NCBI GenBank assembly: GCA_000961725.1
Contig: LADS01000050.1
Span: forward strand, 1-64,000
DNA length: 64,000 nt
Direction of reading: 5' to 3'
Source of the DNA: Desulfobulbaceae bacterium BRH_c16a
GTDB taxonomy: Bacteria > Desulfobacterota > Desulfobulbia > Desulfobulbales > Desulfocapsaceae
The translations under genes were made by a program, and so were the position numbers. The notes under the pieces were generated by a model. The model saw only the letters and a list, made by a program, of their open reading frames with translations. It was not told where the DNA came from and did no database searches. The number at the start of each line of letters is the position of its first letter. Positions within the stretch are counted from its first letter, which is position 1. Shown one piece after another: positions 1 through 7,600 of this stretch.

Positions 1-621
1 TTGTTCGGCGGTAAGTTTCATTCTTGGTGCTCCTGACACATACTGTTGAGGCAATAGTGAACCGGATAACACCAGGCGGGCATTCCGCTGTAGGGGGTAA
101 ACGAAGACAAGCTTTGAGGTTTGACAAGTATCGCTATAGCCGTTTCGAGTACGCTGATATCCTTTGGTATTACCGACCAGGGTCCAGTTCGCTGCGTGAT
201 AGACCGTGCCAACATAACGAGAGGGGTCGACAAAGGTTTCCATCATCAGAAGTGGGAAGCCGAAACGATTCTGCCAGTCTCCCTGAATTCTTCGCCGGCA
301 CAGGGAGAGAATCTTGGTGGCAAGATTTTTGTAATGACAGTGTGGCAGTATCAGGAATCGTGAGTTGTTTGCCACCAGATGAAGCCGATCATACTGCAGG
401 CGGTGCCCCCAGCCAATCCAGCGATCACGGGCACCGCATTTCAGGGCTGCAGCGGAAAAGCTTAGGAGACCAAGCCAGTCATTATTACAGGTAGCCACAT
501 ACCAGATCGTGTTACTGATTTTCGGCAAGGAGCCAAGGTAATGATGTTGCTGCATCAGTTCCTGGAATCTGGCTTCTTCAGCAGGATCTACTGGACGGAC
601 GACAACCTGGGATAAGTTCAA
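1..621 (-). CDS. DUF4338 (DruA-like) protein, 3' end beyond window
   Basis: The minus strand is open from a TTG at 619-621 to the left edge without a stop, about 207 codons. An AGAGGA ribosome site lies 5-7 bases upstream of the TTG. An ATG about 22 codons inside is the alternative start. Motifs such as QQHHYLGSLP, LLSFSAAALKCGARD, NSRFLILP, ETFVDPSRYVGTVYHAANW and GYQRTRNGYSD are the signature of the DUF4338 family, which includes DruA of the Druantia anti-phage system. Most genomic copies of the family accompany transposase genes, so this is likely the first gene of an insertion element continuing to the left. The biochemical role is not established. The family call is from recognised motifs; the mobile-element role is inference. 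Confidence 0.75.
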   Translation of the reverse strand, partial: MNLSQVVVRPVDPAEEARFQELMQQHHYLGSLPKISNTIWYVATCNNDWLGLLSFSAAALKCGARDRWIGWGHRLQYDRLHLVANNSRFLILPHCHYKNLATKILSLCRRRIQGDWQNRFGFPLLMMETFVDPSRYVGTVYHAANWTLVGNTKGYQRTRNGYSDTCQTSKLVFVYPLQRNARLVLSGSLLPQQYVSGAPRMKLTAEQ

Positions 622-780
622 AATGGTCCTCTCGTGTTGGGTAAAATTTTGGAGAGTGTACCTTGCACGAAAGGGTTTGTCCAGTTCTAATTGCAATTGG
701 TTGAAATTATATCAGGAAAGAGGAAGGAAAAATTCACCCTGACTCATATCCTCCCAACATGAGTTCATGAAAGAGAAACA

Positions 781-1227
781 TCAATCGGTAGTGTCCTGGT
801 CAATATTGCTCGGTTTCGCCCGATGGAAGGAGACTTTCGCGCTCCCTCCAACTACCGCACCTCCCGTAGGGAAAAATGTGTATCCTTGGTGGCCGTTCCG
901 CTCGATAATCAAGAAGCCGTATTCATCTCGTCTCGCAACGCGCCCCTTGTTTTTTCCGCCACGCGTAGGTAGTTGAGCATCACAGTTGGGGCAAAGATAG
1001 CGAAGCATTTCTGGACGATTATCTGAGGCATTTCCATCTTTATGATCGAGAATCAGGGGAAGCTCATTGTCATTCCAAAACAGCTGTCCAGTGTGAAATT
1101 GACACGATGGATTGTCACATCTAGGAGGAATTCCAGCTTCTTCGCGATACTGTTGGTAGTATCGCCGAATCGTGTCCCTATTCGCAATTGTCTCTTTGTA
1201 GACTAGGATTTCTCGCCATGTTTTCAT
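781..1227 (-). CDS. HNH endonuclease-like protein
   Basis: A 148-residue protein with a zinc-finger type HNH core: CDNPSC, then LILDHKDGNASDNRPEML with the catalytic-type His and Asn, then LRYLCPNCDAQ. This CxxxxC...H...N...CxxC order is that of small HNH nucleases carried on phages and mobile DNA. I chose the ATG at 1227 (MKTWREI) because longer versions would translate straight through the GC-rich hairpins at 1245-1329. The gene is alone and starts 17 bases from the hairpin cluster, as cassette genes often do. The target is unknown. It could be a homing-type, restriction-type or defence nuclease. Confidence 0.7.
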   Translation of the reverse strand: MKTWREILVYKETIANRDTIRRYYQQYREEAGIPPRCDNPSCQFHTGQLFWNDNELPLILDHKDGNASDNRPEMLRYLCPNCDAQLPTRGGKNKGRVARRDEYGFLIIERNGHQGYTFFPTGGAVVGGSAKVSFHRAKPSNIDQDTTD

Positions 1228-1244
1228 GTGTGTCTCGACCGCCC

Positions 1245-1329
1245 AATCGCGGTGCTGACCGGCGCCGTGCGCCGGAGCCAGGGGCTTGACGAAGTCAGCA
1301 CCGCGATTCTCGGCGGCGCAGCCGCCGAG
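1245..1329 (-). repeat. attC-like cluster of GC-rich inverted repeats
   Basis: Three nested or adjacent perfect palindromes are visible. A 15-bp repeat AATCGCGGTGCTGAC (1245-1259) is mirrored at 1294-1308. Inside it is CCGGCGC/GCGCCGG (1259-1265 and 1269-1275). Beside it is CTCGGCGGC/GCCGCCGAG (1309-1317 and 1321-1329). The long imperfect stem with an asymmetric interior, placed immediately before a gene start on the minus strand, resembles an integron attC recombination site. The flanking GTTRRRY/RYYYAAC core boxes are degenerate: GTCGAGAC lies where GTTAGAC would be expected. A REP-type hairpin is the alternative. Confidence 0.35.
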
Positions 1330-1721
1330 AACGTGGAGTTCAGTTGACACTGGCACAAACAGAATTTGGCAAGTGTGAAAAAGTATCTGCAAATGATAAA
1401 CTTGGAAGAAGCAAAAGCCGAGCCGTGCCAGAGGTCAACTGGAACGTCTTGTTATTAAAAGATCTTTTCGCTTTAATCTTTTGCAGTTAATGCAGTTTTA
1501 CTACTTGTTTTAATTGTATCAGAGCACCTCGAATACCTAACATGTTTTTTAATGCCCTGCACCAAAATGCCGTTGAATCATGTAAAGATTATCTTTGGTA
1601 AGACAAATTTTTCTTGAATTCGATGACCTTCCTGTGAAACGCCATGTCTTTTAGTGTTGTGGAAAATAACGCAGAATTAACCGGTTGCGGGGCTGTTCAC
1701 GCAATCCGTGTTTAATGATTT
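1330..1721. other. Intergenic, no gene seen
   Basis: AT-rich stretch between the hairpin cluster and the group II intron. I find no open frame with recognisable protein, no tRNA and no repeat shared with other parts of the window. Confidence 0.5.
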
Positions 1722-2435
1722 GTGTACGCCCGGCATGGGCGTGATCTTATGGGGTGCAAGCCCCTGTATGTAAACCCTGTTACTGTCGTGATGACAGGAA
1801 CATAAATACTAGCCGAAAGCAAGGGCGTTCCCGCGAGGGCGCGTCCGGAGGAAGCTGGAGCGCAAAACTATGAGCCGACGAACAGAAATGGCATACAAGG
1901 CCGAGTCTCCGGGCAAGTCAGCACAACATGACAAAACCCTGGGTTTAGGAGATACGGTAAATGCTACGGTTGCATAGCGACAGATTACGTTCTTATCCGG
2001 GGAGGCCTGTTCAACGTGCAGTCGCAGTATCGGCAGCGCCCTGTGTGGCAACATGCAGGGAGTTTGGGCAGGAGTCAGCAGAGGCCATAGTAGGCGAAGG
2101 AAGTCACCATGCAGGGGCAATGGAGACTGGAAACGAGCCCGGCGAATTGAAAAGCCGGGAGGACTCACCCCGCTGAAGGGCCAAACTCATAGAAGAAAGT
2201 GAGATCTTAGTTGCTCTGCCACGCATTGAACCCGACCGGGGGAGCGAATCGGCAGGCGCGATGTAAGAACTATCACACTTTCATGTATTATTTGCAGTTG
2301 CCACCTTCTTGTTGTCAAAGAACTGCGGATATACTTCATCCGACTACGGTCCGGTGTTCTTTGGGAACCGCCTGGTGCGGACCCGCATGCCAGGTGGTGT
2401 GGGGGCTGGGGGAGAAAATCCCCCGGCTACCCGAT
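1722..2435 (+). mobile_element. Group II intron lacking its reverse transcriptase
   Basis: The 5' end GTGTACGCCCGGCATGGGCG followed by GTGATCTTATGGGGTGCAAG is the typical start of domain I of a bacterial group II intron. The 3' end carries a domain V hairpin (about 2363-2400: ACCGCCTGG, TGCGG-ACC-CGCA, CCAGGTGGT), then a domain VI stem with GGGGG/CCCCC and the bulged A of GGCTACCCGAT. The domain I-III region is present to about 2200. No LtrA-type maturase/reverse transcriptase is encoded: only about 160 bases lie between the 5' ribozyme part and domain V. The element is therefore an ORF-less or internally deleted derivative that would need a maturase in trans. Boundaries follow the GTG..AT ends and may be off by a few bases. 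Confidence 0.75.
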
Positions 2436-2471
2436 TGTGTGTTTATTTCATCAATTTTAATAATTTTGATG

Positions 2472-3287
2472 CTATGTTGCAGTATTTCCTTCGAGGCTAT
2501 ACGCAAGTTCACCTCTAGTAAAATCTGCACCAGTGGAATATAACCTAAACTCTGTTTTTTGTTTATTATCGAAAATGTCAATGTATTCTAAATAACCCCA
2601 AACGTAGAAACTACCTTCTTTGCTTGTTATTGCATTCACTTCAACCTCTTTAAGAGAGCGTGGAAGAGTCGGGTACATTCGTATTATTTGACCAGGAGCG
2701 AGATATGTTTGTGAACCATTTTGGAAATTCGGCGGATCAAGTGTCTCATTGAGAGGGTTTTTGTATATATTTACGAAAGTACTAATTTTCAGTTGATGAC
2801 CAGGAGTTTGACCATGGTTTTCGATAATAATCGGTACACTAAGACAATTTATTTCATCTGGAAATAGTTTTTCACCATCGGCAAGTCGTGCAAAAATATA
2901 CGCTCTCAATTGTCTTTTGGCGGTGTTTTCTGTAATCTTTACACTTCTGTTTGCTTCTCGCCACAAGCCTATAGTGAATAGAGCAAGTATTGCTGTGAAT
3001 AGAACCATGAATATGTCGGCATTACTCCATTCAGTATCCTCATCACTCAGGTCTTGCACATGTTTAACTGTCTGTATATTCGTGTTGGTTTGAGGATTAA
3101 CTTTTTTTGAGTTGGTATCGATTAATTCTTTTGTAATTGGTTCTTTAATATTTTTTTTGTTTAGTTTCTCTTTTTTATCAGGGCTTTCCTTTTTTACTAG
3201 ATCCTTTACTTCTTCCGAATAGCCAAAATGCACTGAAGCAGGAGTCAGTAATAAGAGAATGATTGCAATGTAGTAAATTGGTTTCAT
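2472..3287 (-). CDS. Hypothetical membrane-anchored protein
   Basis: About 271 residues from ATG 3287 (MKPIYYIAIILLLL), the start that begins a signal-like hydrophobic segment; a longer ATG at 3347 adds 20 unlikely residues. A charged Lys-rich linker follows, then a transmembrane helix (ADIFMVLFTAILALFTIGLW). After it comes an ANRSVKITENTAKRQLRAYIF segment, and then a mostly beta soluble domain. This TM-then-RAYIF layout occurs in many uncharacterised small membrane proteins. Codon use is much more AT-rich than the rest of the window, which suggests recent acquisition together with the neighbouring intron. Function unknown. Confidence 0.6.
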   Translation of the reverse strand: MKPIYYIAIILLLLTPASVHFGYSEEVKDLVKKESPDKKEKLNKKNIKEPITKELIDTNSKKVNPQTNTNIQTVKHVQDLSDEDTEWSNADIFMVLFTAILALFTIGLWREANRSVKITENTAKRQLRAYIFARLADGEKLFPDEINCLSVPIIIENHGQTPGHQLKISTFVNIYKNPLNETLDPPNFQNGSQTYLAPGQIIRMYPTLPRSLKEVEVNAITSKEGSFYVWGYLEYIDIFDNKQKTEFRLYSTGADFTRGELAYSLEGNTAT

Positions 3288-3347
3288 GATGTTTTTCCTA
3301 AACACAACAAGTGAATAACTGGACGGAAACGTCCTGTTAATACACAT

Positions 3348-4041
3348 AATTGTGTTGTTAACTGTAATAGCAAAAAAGGTGCCTAGACTGCAATTATTTT
3401 ACACGATGCCAATAATTCAAAAAAGAATGCCAGGATCCAAATATCTGCCGCTTGTCATTAGAGATATCGCCTGAACCTGTTTCGGATAAAGTTCACATAT
3501 TTCCAAAATATCATTACTCGAAGATCAGACGACATTCTCACACCTTTTGCAAGGGGATAAACCTTTATCTTCTTTATTTTGGAGGATTTTTATCCAATTT
3601 TTTCCAACATCATGCTGGGCGGTTTGCGGTGGCGATTCACCACGCCTCAACACCTCCCGGGCGGCTTTGATGGGTATACCTGCCTCACAGGGGACCGCCG
3701 ACTGAAATAGCTTTCTTGACGTACTCGCGGGAGCGGGTGAGATGATGTCGGCGCTTTTCCTTGTCATCGCCGATACGGAGATGGCTCGTGCCCGAACAGG
3801 CGCGACGCATTTGCCGCAGGTGCCTTGGGCATAAATGTGGCGATAGTCGTGATGGCCGGTGAAGAGACACGGGGTCGGGGGGGATGGTGAGTCTGGCCAC
3901 CACTGATCTTACCCGCATCGCCTTGACTCTCCCGGTTGAGTAAAGGTGGCCGTTTTACCATTCAGGTTATTGGAACTACAATCTTTATTCAATATTCTGA
4001 AAAATGTCATCCGTCACCAACCAAATGGCGATCCTTGCCAT
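3348..4041. other. Gene-poor stretch, possible decayed gene
   Basis: About 690 bases with no convincing intact gene. The minus strand between about 3690 and 3920 has a short open frame with a plausible C-terminus (HLRIGDDKEKRRHHLTRSRE). It has no recognised homologue and no good ribosome site. Base composition shifts from AT-rich (before 3600) to GC-rich (3600-3960), which suggests a junction of foreign pieces. Confidence 0.35.
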
Positions 4042-4233
4042 TTATTGCTTGCTGATGAGCTGTAACTGGTGAACTGGAGTCAGCTTGTACTCCCTTATCA
4101 ACATCCGCATGGCTTTTATTTCCTCTTGAGTCGCCGATGTTCCTCCAGGTTTGTTCCTGATCTCTTCCAATATCTGCAACAATCCCTCTGTCTTGTAACC
4201 CTTATAAGTTTTGGGCAAGGCTGTTTTTTGCAT
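4042..4233 (-). CDS. Small hypothetical protein, 63 residues
   Basis: The ATG at 4231-4233 is preceded by GAGGAGAGAAC, a strong ribosome site, which selects this start over longer in-frame ones. The protein is hydrophilic and helical (MQKTALPKTYKGYKTEGLL, then KPGGTSATQEEIKAMRMLI). I do not recognise the family. Its 5' side abuts repeat copy A (4261-4354), which may supply or separate its promoter. Confidence 0.45.
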   Translation of the reverse strand: MQKTALPKTYKGYKTEGLLQILEEIRNKPGGTSATQEEIKAMRMLIREYKLTPVHQLQLISKQ

Positions 4234-4260
4234 GTTCTCTCCTCTATTGATCATTCGGAT

Positions 4261-4354
4261 GTAAACGTTCACCAGCACCCCCATTTTTGTCCGATCAGGC
4301 CACCTCACTTGTCAGCTCTAACTCGGCGGCCTGCTTGAACCAACCTGTTGTTAC
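4261..4354 (-). repeat. Dispersed repeat family 1, copy A
   Basis: On the minus strand this reads CTGTAACAACAGGTTGGTTC, AAGCAGGCCGCCGAG, GTGAGGTGGCCTGATCGGAC, then GGGGGTGCTGGTGAACGTTTAC. It is homologous to copies at 33810-33917 and 57658-57790. This copy is the most diverged at its left end. Confidence 0.7.
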
Positions 4355-4374
4355 AGGGAACCAGGAACCACAAC

Positions 4375-4398
4375 AAAAGCCTCAACGGGAGGCCTTTT
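4375..4398. terminator. Bidirectional terminator-like palindrome
   Basis: AAAAGCCTC, loop AACGG, then GAGGCCTTTT: a 5-bp GC stem flanked by A and T runs on both sides. It lies between the minus-strand small gene and the plus-strand helicase gene. Confidence 0.4.
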
Positions 4399-4622
4399 CA
4401 ACGAAAAAGTGAAACAACTTTCGAGGAATAGGGGTGAGATAATCTCCAGGAGTTCAAGCAGGTTATACCCTCTTTTATGATTACTGAGGAGTATTTTATA
4501 TGGCCCTTCTGTATTTTCGCCCGTCTGGGCGTGCTCTTTTCATGAAAAACGTGGATATTGACCAACATATGCGGTAGATAGAGAATATTGGATGTCAGGA
4601 TACTTAATGTGACGACAGAATT

Positions 4623-7600
4623 ATGGCAACACCCAGCGATCCCCGGGAATTTCTCGACCAGTGCCTGCTTTTTGATATTGAAGTCAACGAAGCACAACGC
4701 ATCTATTCAATAGGCGCTTCTTTTCGGGGCAAGAGCTTTCTTTTCCCGTCCGGCAGGAAGATCGGTGCGCAGCAGCTCCGTGATTTTGCCGAATTCGGGG
4801 CTGCCGCAGTTTTTATCCTTGGCCATAATATTCTCAGCCACGATCTCCCCCGGCTGCGCGAGATCGCGCCGGCTCTTGCTATCTTGCAGAAACCGGCAAT
4901 CGACACGCTCTATCTTTCCCCGCTCGCTTTCCCGGCAAATCCCTATCACCGGCTGGTAAAAGACTATCAGATCGTCCGGGACAGCGTCAACGATCCGGTT
5001 CAGGATGCCCTTTTGGCGGGCAAGGTGTTTGCCGAACAGTGGCAGGCTTTTGCCGATCAACTTGCCGCAGGCCACGATGCGCCGCTCCTTTATCGAGGCT
5101 TTCTTGAGCAGGATCAAAGTCTTGCCGGGACTGCCGCGGCATTCGGGGCAATTGGTGTGCCGAGGCTTGGCGGCGATGATCTGTATGCGGCTTTTTCCTG
5201 GCTGGCTCGGAAACAGGGTTGCATGACGGCGGTGGAGAGCATTGTCGACCAGCTGCTTGACAAGACGATTGCCCATCCGCCGCTGGCCTATGTGGTTGCC
5301 TGGCTGACCGTTGCCGGGAGCAATTCGGTCCTGCCGCCCTGGGTGCGGCATCGTTTCCCCGAGGTGGCGGTCATTCTTCACCGCTTGCGAGAGAGTCCCT
5401 GCACGGATCCACAGTGCAGCTATTGCCGAAAATATCATAATCCGGTGACCGTTCTGCAGAATTATTATGGTTTTGCCGATTTTCGGCCGGAGCCGGCGAC
5501 TGCAGGGGGCGAAAGTCTGCAGGAGGCGATAGTGACGGCTGCGGCAAGAAATTCGACGCTTTTTGCCACCTTGCCGACCGGCGGCGGCAAGTCGCTCTGT
5601 TATTTGTTGCCCGCCCTGATGCGCTACCAGCGGCGCAATATGCTGACCATCGTCATCTCGCCGCTGCAGGCCCTGATGAAGGATCAGGTGGATAATTTTT
5701 CCCGTCAGACCGGAACCCGGATCGCGGCATTTTTGTCGGGAATGTTGACGCTGCCGGAACGCGGCGAGGTGCTGGAGGGGGTTCGGCTCGGCGATGTCGG
5801 GATACTCTATGTTTCTCCCGAACAGCTGCGGAATCATAGCTTTACCGGCACCGTCAGCCAGCGGGAGATCGGCGCCTGGGTGTTTGACGAGGCGCACTGC
5901 CTGTCCAAATGGGGCCATGATTTTCGGCCTGATTATCTCTATTCCATCCGTTTCATCCGGGAGTTCGCGCAAAAAGAAAAAACCGCTCTGCCGCCGGTCC
6001 AGTGTTTTACCGCCACCGCCAAAAAAGATGTCAAGTCGGAGATCATCGACATCATCCAGAGCGAGCTTGGTCTGCGGGTGGTTGAGTTTGCCGGGGGCCA
6101 TGAACGGACCAACCTGCACTATGAGGTGTGGCCGGTAGAAAAGTACGAAAAATACCAGACCATCCTCGAGCTGTTGCGGGCGCGCTTCGACAGCGGCAGT
6201 GTCGTCATCTATTGCGCGAAAAAGAAGCAGACCGAAAACCTTGCCGAATTTCTGCAAAACGGCGGATATAACGCGGAAGCATTTCATGCCGGCCTGGAAC
6301 CGTCGCTGAAAAAACGCATTCAGGAAAATTTCATTAACGGGACGACGCCGATAATCTGTGCCACCAATGCCTTCGGCATGGGGATCGATAAGGACGATGT
6401 GCGCCTGGTCATCCACGCCGATATCCCCGGGTCGCTCGAAAACTACCTGCAGGAAGCCGGGCGAGCCGGTCGGGACCGCGACAATGCCGAATGTATTCTC
6501 ATTTTTACCGAGCAGGATATCGAAGGCCAGTTCCGCCTGAGCGCCATGTCACGGCTCAGTCGGCGGGAAATCGACCAGTTGCTTCGCGGCATACGGTTTG
6601 CCGCAAAAGGCGGGAAGGAGGTGGTCATGACCGCCGGGGAGCTGTTGCGGCTCGATGTGGTCGATATCGATCCGGGCGAGCTGAACGACGGCGATACCAG
6701 GGTGCGGACCGCCATTTCCTGGCTCGAGCGGGCGGGTTATCTTCAGCGGAACGAGAACGAGAATCGGGTCTTTCAGGGCAAACCGCTGGTCCGAGATCTT
6801 AAGGAAGCGGCGGCAAAAATCAAGGATCTCGACCTTTCGGCGCGGCAGCGGGAGCGCTGGCTTGCAATTCTTGCGGCAATGATGGAGAAAAGGCCCGACA
6901 AAGGGTTCAGTGCCGATGAGCTTGCAAGTCTTTCGCCATTTGCCGCAGCCGAGAACGAGAGCGATTCGGAGACCGAGCGGGTGCTCCGAACCCTTCATGA
7001 CATGGCCAACCAGGGACTGCTCACCAAGGAAACCATCCTGACCGCCAATGTCCGGTACAAGGTGAAAAACCACAGCGAAAAGCATCTGCAGCGGGTGATG
7101 GCGCTGGAGAGGGATTTTCTCAAGGTGCTGGAGGAGACAGCGCCGGACGTAACGGTCGAGAATCCGGTTGAACTCGATCTTCGCCTGATCAATCAGGTAC
7201 TGTTGAACCGGGGGTTTGACTACGCCACGCCGCACAGCCTGAAGCTGATTCTGCATGGCCTGTCCCGCGACGGCAAGGGGCTGGCCGGACAGCGGGGGAG
7301 TATCACCGTCAAGGCGACGGGCAACAACCGGTTCACCTTTCTTCTGCACCGGGACTGGCAGTCGCTGGTAAAGACCGTCCAGGTTCGGCAGCAGGCTGCG
7401 GCCATTGCCTTGAAGGTTATCGTCGGTAAAGTCGCACCGGAAACACGACCCGGAGACAGCCTGCTGGTGGAGTTTACCCTGGAGTCGCTCGTTGCGGGGT
7501 TGAAGATGGATCTGCACCTGTTCCCGCTGTTGAAGGATCCACTCGCCGCCGCCGAACGGGCCCTGACCTTCATGCATGAGCAGGGGGTAATCGACCTGCA

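Noticed and set aside
2211-2543. 110-codon open frame
   Set aside because: Runs through group II intron domains V and VI, so it is structural RNA, not protein.
3685-3918. 77-codon minus-strand frame with plausible C-terminus
   Set aside because: No recognised family and no ribosome site; noted only as a possible decayed gene.
4707-6416. Long minus-strand open frame inside the helicase gene
   Set aside because: Shadow of the GC-rich helicase gene on the other strand; no domain, no ribosome site.
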